Positions 7,575 through 16,953 are shown, counted from the first letter of the stretch. The stretch: 64,000 nt of DNA from Nocardiopsis sp. TSRI0078 (GCF_001905145.1 NZ_LWLB01000001.1:62001-126000), one strand, 5' to 3'. Made by a program: numbers and translations. Notes: generated from the sequence alone by a model not told the origin.

Positions 7575-9143
7575 TTGTTGACTGAGACGACCGTCCGCCC
7601 CCGGTCCCGGCTCCCCATCTCCGCCAGGGCGGCCCGCTTCTTCGTGCTGCTGGCGGTGTTCGTCTGCGCCGCCTGCGGCCTGGTGTACGAGCTGGCGCTC
7701 GTCGCCATCGGCAGCTACCTGCTGGGCAACACCATCACCCAGGCCTCCGTGGTCCTGTCCGTGATGGTGTTCGCCATGGGTGTGGGCTCGCTGCTGTCCA
7801 AGCGCTTCCAGGCGCACCCGGCCGCGGCCTTCGCCGTCATCGAGGGGCTGCTCTCGCTCGTCGGCGGGCTGTCGGTGCTGCTGCTGTACGCGGCCTTCGC
7901 CTGGTTCTCGGCCTACCAGCCCGCCCTGGTGGTACTGGCGTTCGTCATCGGTCTGCTCATCGGCATGGAGATCCCGCTGCTGATGACGCTGATCCAGCGC
8001 ATCCGCAGGCAGGACGCCTCCGACGCGGTCGCCGACCTGTTCGCCGCCGACTACGTGGGCGGGCTGATCGGCGGTCTGGCGTTCCCCTTCGTACTGCTGC
8101 CCCTACTGGGCCTGCCCAAGGGCGCGCTGGCGGTGGGCGCGCTGAACGCCGTGATCGGTGTGGCCGTGGTGCTGTGGCTGTTCCGCTCGGAGCTGTCCCG
8201 GCGCGCCTACGCGGGCCTGGGCGCCGGGCTGGCGGTCATCGTCGCGATGCTCGGCCTGGCCTACCTCTACGCCGACCAGTTCGAGGTGAGCGCCCGCCAG
8301 GCCCTGTACCGGGATCCGATCGTGCACGCCGAGCGCTCCGAGTACCAGGAGATCGTGCTCACCCGCTCCCTCGACGGCGAGGACGTCCGCCTGTTCCTCA
8401 ACGGGAGCCTGCAGTTCTCCACGCTGGACGAGTACCGCTACCACGAGTCGCTGGTCCACCCCGCGATGGCGGGCCCGCACGAGGACGTCCTGGTGCTGGG
8501 CGGGGGCGACGGCATGGCCCTGCGCGAGATCTTCTCCTACGGCGACGTGTCCTCGGCGACCCTCGTGGACCTGGACCCGGCCGTGGTCGACCTGGCCTCC
8601 ACCAACCCGGTGATCAGCGACCTCAACGAGCACTCCTTCGAGGACCCGCGCCTGGAGGTCGTCAACACCGACGCCTTCCAGTGGCTGCGCGAGAACCACG
8701 AGCGGTTCGACGTGATCGTCGCCGACCTTCCGGACGGTACCGACGTCGGCACCGCCAAGCTCTACACCGTGGAGTTCTACTCGCTCCTGCGCCACGCCCT
8801 GTCCGACCGGGGCCGCGTGGTGGTGCAGGCCGGTTCGCCCTTCTTCGCCCCGGAGGCCTACTGGGGCGTGGGCGACACCCTGGAGAGCGCCGGGCTGGCC
8901 GCCACCCCCTACAACGTGGACGTGCCGTCCTTCGGCAACTGGGGTTTCTACCTCGCCACCGCGAACGAGGCGCCCGAGCTGCGCGTTCCCGAGGACGCGC
9001 CGCCCCTGCGCTTCCTCGACGAGCCCCTGCTGGCCTCCGCCCAGGTCTTCCCCAAGGACCGCCGCGAGGACGACGTGGAGGAGTCGACCCTCATGCACCC
9101 CCGGGTGATCGACTACCACCAGGGGGCCTGGCGGGGCTACTGA
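7575..9143 (+). CDS. Membrane-fused spermidine/spermine synthase-like aminopropyltransferase
   Basis: A 522-residue protein. The first half holds about seven transmembrane helices (to about residue 225), starting with a conserved CGLVYELALVAIGSYLLGN segment. The second half is a polyamine-synthase Rossmann domain with the SAM-type glycine loop VLGGGDGMALREI, an acidic VDLDPAVVDLA strand end, and DLPDGTDVGTAKLYTVEFY. In true spermidine synthases this region reads near D-x-x-D-P, so substrate use may differ. Two TTG codons occur in tandem at the start. It ends a run with DUF4178, DUF2617 and DUF350 genes and faces a putrescine-catabolism operon end to end. A role with membrane-delivered polyamine or a modified peptide is inference. 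Confidence 0.85.
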   Translation: MLTETTVRPRSRLPISARAARFFVLLAVFVCAACGLVYELALVAIGSYLLGNTITQASVVLSVMVFAMGVGSLLSKRFQAHPAAAFAVIEGLLSLVGGLSVLLLYAAFAWFSAYQPALVVLAFVIGLLIGMEIPLLMTLIQRIRRQDASDAVADLFAADYVGGLIGGLAFPFVLLPLLGLPKGALAVGALNAVIGVAVVLWLFRSELSRRAYAGLGAGLAVIVAMLGLAYLYADQFEVSARQALYRDPIVHAERSEYQEIVLTRSLDGEDVRLFLNGSLQFSTLDEYRYHESLVHPAMAGPHEDVLVLGGGDGMALREIFSYGDVSSATLVDLDPAVVDLASTNPVISDLNEHSFEDPRLEVVNTDAFQWLRENHERFDVIVADLPDGTDVGTAKLYTVEFYSLLRHALSDRGRVVVQAGSPFFAPEAYWGVGDTLESAGLAATPYNVDVPSFGNWGFYLATANEAPELRVPEDAPPLRFLDEPLLASAQVFPKDRREDDVEESTLMHPRVIDYHQGAWRGY

Positions 9144-9548
9144 CGTCCGGACGACCGCCGTCCCTCCGGCCGACCGCGGTCCTCCACGGCCGCCGCCCGG
9201 CCCGCCACCGCAGGGAAAGAGCACCGCGCGGCCTGAGGACTTGGGCCGGTGGGCGGCCGCGCGGTGGGCCTGGAACGGGGGTTGCTCGGTGTCGGGGACG
9301 GCGGCGGCAGGACGGGGAGAAGGCGGCGGTCCGCGGTCGGGAACGCGTGCGCGCACGTACGACGGCGCCGGATCTCCTCGTGACCTGCCCCATCCTGACC
9401 CGGTGCCCGGACACGGGAGGCACGCCACGCCGCCCCCGCCGCGTCCCCTGCCAAGCCGTTACCCAGACTTTTCCCCCCTTTTCCGGCCCCTCCCGTGCTC
9501 CTGGCCGGCGGCCGACCAGAGCCCTCAGGACGTGCCGCCGGCGCGGCC
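9144..9548. other. Gap between convergent genes
   Basis: This 405-base stretch separates the aminopropyltransferase-like gene from the amine oxidase gene, which converge on it. It holds one long inverted repeat (9224-9266) and no convincing coding sequence, promoter or RNA gene that I can see. Confidence 0.6.
9224..9266. terminator. Inverted repeat, probable bidirectional terminator
   Basis: A perfect 11-bp stem (9224-9234 with 9256-9266) around a 21-base loop lies between two convergent genes, as expected for a shared terminator. The large loop and the lack of a T tract lower confidence. Confidence 0.5.
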
Positions 9549-10973
9549 TCAGCTGTCGAAGCCCAGGCCCACCGCGTCCAGGCCGCGCAGCCACAGGTTG
9601 CGGCGGCCCCCGTCGCGGTCGGCGGCGGCGGTGGCGCGCAGGGTCAGTCCGATGCCCAGTGAGCGGACCGGCTCGGGCGGGAAGGGCAGCGGCTTCTCCC
9701 GGACCATGCGCAGCCGGGTGCGCTCGGTGTCCAGGCCGTCGAGGCGGTCCAGCATCACCTGCGCGCCGAAGCGGGTCGCGCCCACGCCCAGCCCCGTGTA
9801 CCCGGCGGCGTAGGCCAGGCGGCCTCCGTACCCGGTGCCGTAGAAGGCGGAGAACCGGCTGCACGTGTCGATGACCCCGCCCCAGCTGTGGGTGAACCGC
9901 ACGTCGGCCAGCTGGGGGAAGGTCTCGAAGAAGTGCCCGGCGAGCCTGCGGAAGGTCTCCGGGCGCTGGTCGAACTCCGGGCGCACCCTGCCGCCGTAGT
10001 GGTGCACGATGTCGTAGCCGCCCCACAGGATGCGGTCGTCCGAGGTCAGCCGGTAGTAGTGGAAGAGGTTCGCGGCGTCGGAGACCCCCTGGCGCCCCTT
10101 CCAGCCCAGGGACGCCCTCTGTTCGCCGGTGAGCGGCTCGGTCATCAGCGCGTAGTCGTAGACCGGGGCCAGGTAGTGCTTGAGCCGGCGCAGGGGTCCG
10201 GGAAAGGCCCCGGTCCCCCAGGCCACCCTGGGCGCGTGCAGGGCGCCGCCGCCGGTCTCCAGGCGAAGGCCCGCCGGCACGGAGCGGATCGCGCGCACGG
10301 GCGTGTTCTCGAAGATCCGCACGCCGAGCCTCCGGCAGGCGGCGCGCAGGCCCCACGCGAGCTTGGCCGGATGGACCATGGCGACGCCGTCGGGGTCGTA
10401 CAGCGCCCCCGCGTAGGTGGGGGAGTCGATCTCCCGGCGGGTGCGCTCGGCGTCCCACACCTGCGAGGCGTAGCCCAGGGCGTTCATCGTCTCGGCGGAC
10501 TCGTCGAACCCCTCGGCCTGCCAGGGCGCGGTGGCGGCCAGGATCTCGCCGGTGCGCTCGAACTCGCAGTCGATCCCGTACCTGGCCACCGCCTCCTCGA
10601 TACCGTCGAGGTTGGCGCGGCCCTGGCGTTCGAGTTCGCCGATCTCCTCGGGCCAGCGCTCGGCGCCGTTGTCGTAGCCGTGGGTGAGGCTGGCGGCGCA
10701 GAACCCGCCGTTGCGCCCGGAGGCCGCCCATCCCGCGGTGCGCGCCTCCACCAGCACCACGTCGCGGTCGGGGTCGCGCTCCTTGGCGATGAGCGCGGTC
10801 CACAGTCCGCTGAAGCCCGCGCCGACCACCGCCAGGTCGGCGAACACGTCGCCGGCCAGGGGCGGCGCGGGCGCGGGGACGTCGTGTCCGGGGACGTCGG
10901 GGTCGAGCCAGAAGACCTGGGGACGGGTGTCCGCCAGGGCCCCCGCCACCCGCTGGGTCGCTCCGTCGGCCAT
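9549..10973 (-). CDS. FAD-dependent amine oxidase (DAO family), gamma-glutamylputrescine oxidase-like
   Basis: A 474-residue flavoprotein of the glycine/D-amino-acid oxidase fold. The dinucleotide-binding loop DLAVVGAGFSGLWTALI lies at about residue 43, with ARTAGWAASGRNGGFC next; SGRNGGF is typical of PuuB/OrdL-type oxidases. A C-terminal GYTGLGVGATRFGAQ segment closes the FAD site. The start is the ATG of MADGATQ; an upstream GTG three codons earlier is also possible. As the last gene of the pot operon (43 bases after potC) it probably oxidises putrescine or gamma-glutamylputrescine to an aldehyde. No gamma-glutamylputrescine synthetase is nearby, so free putrescine or another amine may be the substrate. 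Confidence 0.82.
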   Translation of the reverse strand: MADGATQRVAGALADTRPQVFWLDPDVPGHDVPAPAPPLAGDVFADLAVVGAGFSGLWTALIAKERDPDRDVVLVEARTAGWAASGRNGGFCAASLTHGYDNGAERWPEEIGELERQGRANLDGIEEAVARYGIDCEFERTGEILAATAPWQAEGFDESAETMNALGYASQVWDAERTRREIDSPTYAGALYDPDGVAMVHPAKLAWGLRAACRRLGVRIFENTPVRAIRSVPAGLRLETGGGALHAPRVAWGTGAFPGPLRRLKHYLAPVYDYALMTEPLTGEQRASLGWKGRQGVSDAANLFHYYRLTSDDRILWGGYDIVHHYGGRVRPEFDQRPETFRRLAGHFFETFPQLADVRFTHSWGGVIDTCSRFSAFYGTGYGGRLAYAAGYTGLGVGATRFGAQVMLDRLDGLDTERTRLRMVREKPLPFPPEPVRSLGIGLTLRATAAADRDGGRRNLWLRGLDAVGLGFDS

Positions 10974-11016
10974 GAGTATCACTTTTTCCGTTCGTGGTTG
11001 GGCGGGGCGTTCGGGC

Positions 11017-11886
11017 TCAGTCCCCGGTCGCGGTCCGGCGCCGGGCCATGGCGATGTTGACCACGGCCATGAGCAGCCCGACCGCGAACAGCAGGGTGCC
11101 CATGACGTTGACCTGCGGCGGGATGCCCACGCGGGTGGCGCCCCAGATCCACAGCGGGAAGGTGGTGACGTCGCCGCTGACGAACGAGGTGATGATGTAG
11201 TCGTCGATGGACAGGGCGAAGGCCAGCAGTCCTCCCGCCATGATGGCGGGGAACAGCATGGGCAGGGTGACCAGGCGGAACGTGTCCCAGGGTCCGGCAC
11301 CGAGGTCGCGGGCGGCCTCCTCCAGGCGCGGGTCCAGGGTGATGACGCGGGCCCGCACGGTGATGGCGACGAAGGACACGCAGAACATCACGTGCGCGAT
11401 GACGGTCGTCCAGTAGCCGGTGGTCACGTTCATCATCAGGAAGGTGGACAGCAGCGCGGCGCCGAGCACCACCTCGGGTGCACTGATCGCCGCGAACATC
11501 ACCAGGTTGGTGAGCTGCTTGCCGCGGAAGCCGAACCGGCCCAGGGCCAGTCCGAGCAGGGTGCCCAGGAGGCCGGAGACGACCATCGTCAGCAGCGCGA
11601 TGCTCACCGAGTTGAACATCGCCTCGTTGAGCTCGGTGTGGGCGAAAGCGTTCTGGTACCACCTGAGGGTGAAGCCCTGCCAGGTGATGTTGTGCCGCCC
11701 GGCCGGATCGTTGAAGCTGAACGCGATCATGAACACGATGGGTGCGAACAGCCAGGCCAGCACGGCCCAGGTGTGGTAGCGGCCCCAGTCGGTCCGGCGG
11801 CGCGCGCGGCGCCGCGCGGTCGCCGGGGCGGTGCCGTTCCCGGCGCCTCCTCCGGCGCCGGCCTGCGTGTGGACGTCGGCGCTCAC
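11017..11886 (-). CDS. potC: Spermidine/putrescine ABC transporter permease PotC
   Basis: A 289-residue inner-membrane permease. After a polar, Arg-rich N-terminus it has six transmembrane helices. The cytoplasmic EAA loop reads EEAARDLGAGPWDTFRLVTLPM at about residues 190-211, the docking site for the PotA ATPase. A conserved LSIDDYIITSFVSG segment is characteristic of PotC-type permeases. The GTG start overlaps the stop of the PotB gene by three bases, so the two permeases are translationally coupled. The transporter moves polyamines released by the PotD lipoprotein. Confidence 0.9.
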   Translation of the reverse strand: MSADVHTQAGAGGGAGNGTAPATARRRARRRTDWGRYHTWAVLAWLFAPIVFMIAFSFNDPAGRHNITWQGFTLRWYQNAFAHTELNEAMFNSVSIALLTMVVSGLLGTLLGLALGRFGFRGKQLTNLVMFAAISAPEVVLGAALLSTFLMMNVTTGYWTTVIAHVMFCVSFVAITVRARVITLDPRLEEAARDLGAGPWDTFRLVTLPMLFPAIMAGGLLAFALSIDDYIITSFVSGDVTTFPLWIWGATRVGIPPQVNVMGTLLFAVGLLMAVVNIAMARRRTATGD

Positions 11887-12737
11887 GCGTGCACCTCCAT
11901 GACCCGCTCGGTGCCCAGGGCCCGTGCGTAGCTGAAGATCCCGACCAGCAGCAGCCCCATGAGGACGAAGGTGATCGAGGCGGCGATCGGATAGTTGTTG
12001 TTGACCAGGTACTGGGTCTGGATGACGTTGCCGATCATCGTGTTGTGCGTCCCCCCGAGCACCGAGGCGTTGACGTAGTCGGCGCTGGTGGGGATGAAGG
12101 TCATCAGCACCCCGGCGAACACGCCGGGCAGGGAGACCGGCAGGATCACCCGCACGAAGGCCTGGACGCGGTCGGCGTACAGGTCGTGCGCGGCCTCCAC
12201 CAGGTACGGGTCCATGCGCTCCAGGACCGCGTAGATCGGCAGGACCATGAACGGCAGGAAGTTGTAGGCCAGGCCGAGGACCACCGCGGGCGCGGAGTTG
12301 AGGACGGCGAAGCCCTCCGGGAGCAGCCCGAGGTCCTTGAGCGGGCCGAGCACCACGCCGTTGTCGGAGAGGAAGAACCTCCAGGAGATGGTGCGCAGCA
12401 CGAACGAGACGAAGAACGGCAGCAGGATCAGCAGCAGGTAGGTGGACTTGTGGGCCCCGCCGCGGAAGGCGATCCAGTACGCCATCGGGTAGCCCAGGGC
12501 GATGCACACGAGGGTGGCGCAGGCGCCGTAGAGCAGGGAGCGCAGGATCTGCTCCCAGTAGGTGCTGACGGCGGCGGCGTAGTTGCCCACCTCGAAGGTC
12601 TGCTGGAACCCGGTGACCACGTTGCCCGTGGTCAGCGACAGGGACAGCATCCCGCCGATGGGCACCACGAAGAACAGCGCCAGCCAGACCCATGCCGGGA
12701 GCACCAGCACGTAGGGCGTGAACTTTCGGTTGCTCAT
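11883..12737 (-). CDS. potB: Spermidine/putrescine ABC transporter permease PotB
   Basis: A 284-residue permease with six membrane segments. It starts MSNRKFTPYVLVLPAWVW, normal for PotB. The EAA loop is VEAAHDLYADRVQAFVRVILP near residue 190. The FIPTSADYVNASVLGG stretch is typical of the family. It lies 10 bases after the potD stop and overlaps potC. Together with PotA and PotD it should form the polyamine importer. Confidence 0.9.
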   Translation of the reverse strand: MSNRKFTPYVLVLPAWVWLALFFVVPIGGMLSLSLTTGNVVTGFQQTFEVGNYAAAVSTYWEQILRSLLYGACATLVCIALGYPMAYWIAFRGGAHKSTYLLLILLPFFVSFVLRTISWRFFLSDNGVVLGPLKDLGLLPEGFAVLNSAPAVVLGLAYNFLPFMVLPIYAVLERMDPYLVEAAHDLYADRVQAFVRVILPVSLPGVFAGVLMTFIPTSADYVNASVLGGTHNTMIGNVIQTQYLVNNNYPIAASITFVLMGLLLVGIFSYARALGTERVMEVHA

Positions 12738-12747
12738 GGTTGGCGGC

Positions 12748-14013
12748 TCAGCTCTGCGTGACTGCCTGGAACAGGGAGGAGAACTCGCCCTGCTGGTCGG
12801 GCGGCAGCGCCACGTAGTTGTGGAGCTTCTGGTAGTCGCCCTCCTCGGGGAAGACGAGGGCGCTCTCCGCCATCGCGCGCAGGGCCTCGGCGCGTTCGCC
12901 CTCCCCCTCGGCTTCGGACCACTCGGCCATGACCTCCTGCGCGTGCGGGACCGGGGAGATGTAGCCGATGTACTCGGTGAGACCGGTGGCGATCTCCGGC
13001 TCGTAGAGGAAGTTCATCAGCTCGATGGCGTCGACCGGGGCCTGGGTGGTGTACGGGATCATCAGGTTGTCCGTCCAGAGGGTGGCGCCCTCGTCGGGGA
13101 TGACGAACTTGAGGTCCGTGCCCGCCTCGGCGTTCTGCTGGTAGATGTCGCCGGACCAGGCCATGGTCATCCACAGGTCACCGGTGGTGAGCGGCTGGAT
13201 GTAGTCCTGCTCGTAGTAGGCGCGCACCACGCCGGAGTCGCGCTGTTCGCGGAGCTTGTCGGCGGCGGCCTCCCAGTCCTCCCGGGTGGAATCCGCCGGG
13301 ACGGCGCCGTTGGCGAGCAGGCCGAAGACCGCGATCTCCTGCGGGTCGGCGAACATGCCGACCTTGCCCTCGAAGGCCGGGTCCCACAGGTCCTGCAGGC
13401 TGGTGATCTCCCGGTCGACGAACTCGGGGTTGTAGGCGATGCCGGTGATGCCCGAGGCGTAGGGGACGGTGTACTTGTTGCCGGGGTCGTAGGAGTTGTT
13501 CTTGTAGATCTCGCCCGCGTACTCGGTGAAGGCGGGGAGCCTGCTGTGGTCCAGCTGCGTCAGGTAGCCGAGTTCGATGAGCTTGGCGAGCTCGAAGCCG
13601 TTGGTCAGGACCATGAGGTCGTAGCCGATGTCGTCGCCGTTGGCGAGCTTGGGCTGGATCTGCCCGAAGAACGACGCGGCCTCGTGCACGTCCTCCTTGT
13701 AGTCGACCTCGATGCCGGTGGCCTCGGTGAACTGCTGGATCTGGGTGCGCTCGGAGTCCATGTACAGCGGCCAGTTGGCCCAGCGCAGGCTGCCCGTGCG
13801 CTCCTTGTCCGCCCAGAAGTTCTCGTCCGCGGCGGGGTCGCGCTGCTGGCCGCCGACGCCGCAGGCGGACAGGGCGAGCGCGGCCGCGGTGACGCCGCCC
13901 GCCTGGAGGGTGCGACGGCGGGTGAGACCGGGGAGCGCCAGGGGACTGCGACGGGCACGGGTGAGCCCGCGCAGGAGGGCGGAATCCATGTGTGGGCGCG
14001 GTCGGTTGTTCAT
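12748..14013 (-). CDS. potD: Polyamine-binding lipoprotein PotD
   Basis: A 421-residue extracellular solute-binding protein. The N-terminus carries a twin-arginine-like stretch (GLTRRRTLQAGGV) and lipobox ALSACG, so it is probably exported folded and lipidated at the Cys near residue 51. The mature part has the polyamine-binding fold: LRWANWPLYMD at its start, then YDLMVLTNGFELAKLI, MTMAWSGDIYQQN and an IPYTTQAPVDAIELMNFL region. Trp, Tyr, Asp and Glu residues in these motifs form the amine-binding cleft in PotD/PotF. Whether putrescine or spermidine is preferred cannot be told. An in-frame Met lies at residue 9. Confidence 0.9.
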   Translation of the reverse strand: MNNRPRPHMDSALLRGLTRARRSPLALPGLTRRRTLQAGGVTAAALALSACGVGGQQRDPAADENFWADKERTGSLRWANWPLYMDSERTQIQQFTEATGIEVDYKEDVHEAASFFGQIQPKLANGDDIGYDLMVLTNGFELAKLIELGYLTQLDHSRLPAFTEYAGEIYKNNSYDPGNKYTVPYASGITGIAYNPEFVDREITSLQDLWDPAFEGKVGMFADPQEIAVFGLLANGAVPADSTREDWEAAADKLREQRDSGVVRAYYEQDYIQPLTTGDLWMTMAWSGDIYQQNAEAGTDLKFVIPDEGATLWTDNLMIPYTTQAPVDAIELMNFLYEPEIATGLTEYIGYISPVPHAQEVMAEWSEAEGEGERAEALRAMAESALVFPEEGDYQKLHNYVALPPDQQGEFSSLFQAVTQS

Positions 14014-14195
14014 GTCGTCGTTCCCTACTTCGGTTCTTGGGGGCCGCCGTCACGGTGGCGGAGCGGACGGGGTCGGGGGTCCGGGTCGGGGCGGGCGCCT
14101 CCCCTGCCCGGAGGTACCGGGAGTGGCTGGTGTGCCTGCCGGGGCCGGGGATGATGGCTGCTGCTCTGCGGGGACCGGTGCGCGTGCGGGCGGAG

Positions 14196-15350
14196 TCAGG
14201 ACGGGAGCGCGTAGGAGTGCTCGGGCGGCCAGGACAGCCACACCCGCTCGCCCCGCTCGGCGACCAGGGTGGAGCCCGAGGCGTTCTGCTGGTAGACCGT
14301 GACCTCCTCGCCGCCGCCGATGTCCACCTGGTAGTGGGTGGCGGCGCCCATGTAGACGGTCTCGGTGACCGTGCCGGGGACGCGGCTGGCCTCGCCCTCG
14401 GGCTGCTCGGTCCCGATGCGGACCTTCTCCGGGCGGACGGTCAGGTGGATGTGGGCGCCGGTGGTGACCGATCCGGGCAGTTCGGCGACCAGGGCGGTGG
14501 CGCCGTCGGCGACCTCCACCTTCCACAGGCCCCCCGCGTTGGTGCGGACCACGCCGCGGACGAGGTTGCTGGTGCCGATGAAGTCGGCGACGAACCTGGT
14601 GGCGGGACGCTCGTAGATCTCGGCGGGCGCACCGAGCTGCTCGACCACGCCGTTGTTCATCACGGCGATGCGGTCGGACATGGTCAGCGCCTCGCCCTGG
14701 TCGTGGGTGACGTAGACGAAGGTGATGCCGACCTCGCGCTGGATGCGCTTGAGCTCGACCTGCATGGACTGGCGGAGCTTGAGGTCGAGCGCGCCGAGCG
14801 GCTCGTCCAGGAGCAGGGCGGAGGGCTCGTTGACGAGCGCGCGGGCCAGGGCGACGCGCTGCTGCTGGCCACCGGACAGCTGTGACGGGCGGTGCTTGGC
14901 GCGGTGCCCGAGCTCGACGAGGTCGAGCATCCGGCCGACCCGGCGGGTGATCTCGGCCTTGGGGACCCTCTTGCGCCGCAGCCCGAACGCGACGTTGTCG
15001 GCCACGCTCATGTGCGGGAAGAGCGCGTAGCTCTGGAAGACCATGTTGACGTCGCGGTGGTTGGCGGCCACACCGGTGACGTCGCGGCCGTCGAGGCGGA
15101 CGACGCCCTCGGTGGGGTCCTCGAACCCGGCGATCATGCGCATGGTGGTGGTCTTGCCGCAGCCGGACGGTCCGAGCAGTGAGAAGAACTCCCCGCGTTC
15201 GATCTCCAGGTCGACGCCGTCGACCGCGCGCACCGTCTCGGAACCGGTCCGGAAGGACTTGACCACTCCGTCCAGGCTGATCGCGGGGCCCGCGGCCGGG
15301 ACGGTGCCGGCTGCGGGCGCCTCGGGTTGGGTGGTACTGGTGGGAGCCAT
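14196..15350 (-). CDS. potA: Polyamine ABC transporter ATPase PotA
   Basis: A 384-residue ATPase that powers polyamine import. Walker A is GPSGCGKTTT (near residue 60), the Q loop is MVFQSYALFPHM, the signature is LSGGQQQRVALARAL, Walker B is ALLLDEPLGALD and the switch His is in VYVTHDQGEA. A C-terminal TOBE/regulatory region (HLTVRPEKVRI, VYMGAATHYQVDI) is typical of PotA/CUT1-type subunits. A 182-base gap separates it from potD; no clear promoter is seen there. The start chosen is MAPTSTTQPEA, giving a short disordered lead before the ABC domain. Confidence 0.92.
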   Translation of the reverse strand: MAPTSTTQPEAPAAGTVPAAGPAISLDGVVKSFRTGSETVRAVDGVDLEIERGEFFSLLGPSGCGKTTTMRMIAGFEDPTEGVVRLDGRDVTGVAANHRDVNMVFQSYALFPHMSVADNVAFGLRRKRVPKAEITRRVGRMLDLVELGHRAKHRPSQLSGGQQQRVALARALVNEPSALLLDEPLGALDLKLRQSMQVELKRIQREVGITFVYVTHDQGEALTMSDRIAVMNNGVVEQLGAPAEIYERPATRFVADFIGTSNLVRGVVRTNAGGLWKVEVADGATALVAELPGSVTTGAHIHLTVRPEKVRIGTEQPEGEASRVPGTVTETVYMGAATHYQVDIGGGEEVTVYQQNASGSTLVAERGERVWLSWPPEHSYALPS

Positions 15351-15448
15351 GGTGGGGTGATTCCTGTCAGTCTCGTTCTTGCCGCGGGCCCGCGGACCGG
15401 CGGGCCCGCGACGAGGGCGGGCCGCGCGGAGCGGGCCGACGGGAGGGC

Positions 15449-16897
15449 TCAGTCTCCGATGTAGCTCATGACGTGCTTGACGCGGGTGTACTCGTCGAAG
15501 GAGTACATCGACAGGTCCTTGCCGTAGCCGGAGTGCTTGAAGCCGCCGTGCGGCATCTCCGCGGTGATCGGGATGTGGGTGTTGATCCACACGCAGCCGA
15601 AGTCCAGGCGGCGCGAGACGCGCAGGGCGCGGGCGTGGTCGCGGGTCCACACACTGGACGCCAGGCCGTATTCCACGGAGTTCGCCCAGTTCACAGCGGT
15701 GTCCTCGTCGGTGAAGCGCTGCACGGTGATGACGGGGCCGAAGATCTCGTCGGTGACCATCTCGTCGCCCTGGCGCAGCCCGGAGACGACGGTGGGCGCG
15801 TAGAAGAAGCCCTCGTCCCCGACCCGGGAGCCTCCGGCGAGGACCTCGGCGTGGTCGGGGGCGCGGTCCAGGAAACCGCTCACCCGGGCCAGCTGGTTCG
15901 CGTTGTTGACCGGGCCGTAGGCGGCGTCGGGGTTGCCGGGCGGGGCGGTGACGGTGCCGCGCGCCTGTTCGGCGAGGGCGGCGGCGAGGTCGTCGTGGAT
16001 CCCCGGGGCGGCCAGCACGCGCGTGGCGGCGGTGCAGTCCTGGCCGGCGTTGAAGTATCCGGCCTCGGCGATCCCGGCGGCCGCCTTCTCGACGTCGGCG
16101 TCGTCGAAGACCACCACCGGGGCCTTGCCGCCCAGTTCCAGGTGCAGGCGCTTGAGGTCCCTGGACCCGGCCTGGGCGACCTCGTATCCGGCCCGGGTGG
16201 ATCCGGTGAGGGAGATCAGCCGCGGCACGGGGTGGTCCACCAGGGCGCGGCCGGTGTCGCGGTCGCCTACGACGACGTTGAACACGCCGGGCGGCAGGAA
16301 CTCGGCGGCGATCTCGGCGAGCAGCAGCGTGGAGACCGGGGTGGTGTCGGAGGGCTTGAGGACGATGGTGTTGCCCGCGGCCAGGGCGGGACCGATCTTC
16401 CAGGCCGCCATGGCCATGGGGTAGTTCCACGGGGTGATCTGGCCGACGACGCCCAGGGGCTCGCGGCGCACCCAGGAGGTGTGGTCGGCCATGTACTCGC
16501 CCGCCGCCCGGCCCTCCAGGTTGCGGGCGACGCCGGCGAAGAAGCGCAGCGCGTCCAGGACCTGGCCGATCTCCTCGCTGCGGGTGGGACCGACCGGCTT
16601 GCCGCAGTTGCGGACCTCGGCGTCGACCAGCTCGTCGGCGCGCTCCTCCACCCTGTCGGCGAACTTGTTGAGGGCGATCTGCCGTTCGGCGGGGGTCCGG
16701 TCGCGCCATCCGGAGTCGAAGGCGCGCTGGGCCGCCCGGAAGGCGTGGTCGACGTCCTCCGCCGTGGACACCGGGGCCGTGGCGAAGACCTTTCCGGTGG
16801 CCGGGTCGACGAGGTCGCCGCGGATCCCGTCCGCGGTGTCGACGTACTCGCCGTCGACGAAGTTGCGGAGGTGCTCGGTTCCGGGCTCCTGGGTCAC
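15449..16897 (-). CDS. Aldehyde dehydrogenase, probably gamma-aminobutyraldehyde dehydrogenase
   Basis: A 482-residue NAD(P)-dependent dehydrogenase. Visible motifs are the Asn in TPWNYPMAMAAWKIGPALAA, LELGGKAPVVVFDDAD with the general-base Glu, and the nucleophile in FNAGQDCTAATRV near residue 290. The C-terminal signature has ITAEMPHGGFKHSGYGKD. The close match to PatD/PuuC-type enzymes and the operon with potADBC suggest that it turns 4-aminobutanal from putrescine into GABA. The GTG start has GGGAG six bases upstream. It is the first gene of the minus-strand operon and shares a 228-bp divergent control region with the aminotransferase. Confidence 0.88.
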   Translation of the reverse strand: MTQEPGTEHLRNFVDGEYVDTADGIRGDLVDPATGKVFATAPVSTAEDVDHAFRAAQRAFDSGWRDRTPAERQIALNKFADRVEERADELVDAEVRNCGKPVGPTRSEEIGQVLDALRFFAGVARNLEGRAAGEYMADHTSWVRREPLGVVGQITPWNYPMAMAAWKIGPALAAGNTIVLKPSDTTPVSTLLLAEIAAEFLPPGVFNVVVGDRDTGRALVDHPVPRLISLTGSTRAGYEVAQAGSRDLKRLHLELGGKAPVVVFDDADVEKAAAGIAEAGYFNAGQDCTAATRVLAAPGIHDDLAAALAEQARGTVTAPPGNPDAAYGPVNNANQLARVSGFLDRAPDHAEVLAGGSRVGDEGFFYAPTVVSGLRQGDEMVTDEIFGPVITVQRFTDEDTAVNWANSVEYGLASSVWTRDHARALRVSRRLDFGCVWINTHIPITAEMPHGGFKHSGYGKDLSMYSFDEYTRVKHVMSYIGD

Positions 16898-16939
16898 TGC
16901 GGCTCCCTGCGATCGGGCGCTGTCTCGGCGCGCATGGAC

Positions 16940-16953
16940 TGTGATCCGTCACA
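16940..16953. promoter_or_regulatory. Inverted repeat, candidate operator
   Basis: TGTGA and TCACA separated by four bases form a perfect palindrome 42 bases upstream of the dehydrogenase start, in the divergent polyamine promoter region. Spacing is four, not the six usual for CRP/GlxR sites, so the binding protein is uncertain; a GntR-type site is also possible. Confidence 0.45.

Noticed and set aside
9091..10803. Long minus-strand frame overlapping the amine oxidase gene
   Set aside because: Its product is Arg/Gly/Pro-rich shadow sequence without family motifs; the other frame encodes a complete FAD enzyme.
15351..16952. Apparent N-terminal extension of PotA through the aldehyde dehydrogenase region
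   Set aside because: The extension is shadow sequence of the dehydrogenase gene; a normal PotA start lies at 15350.
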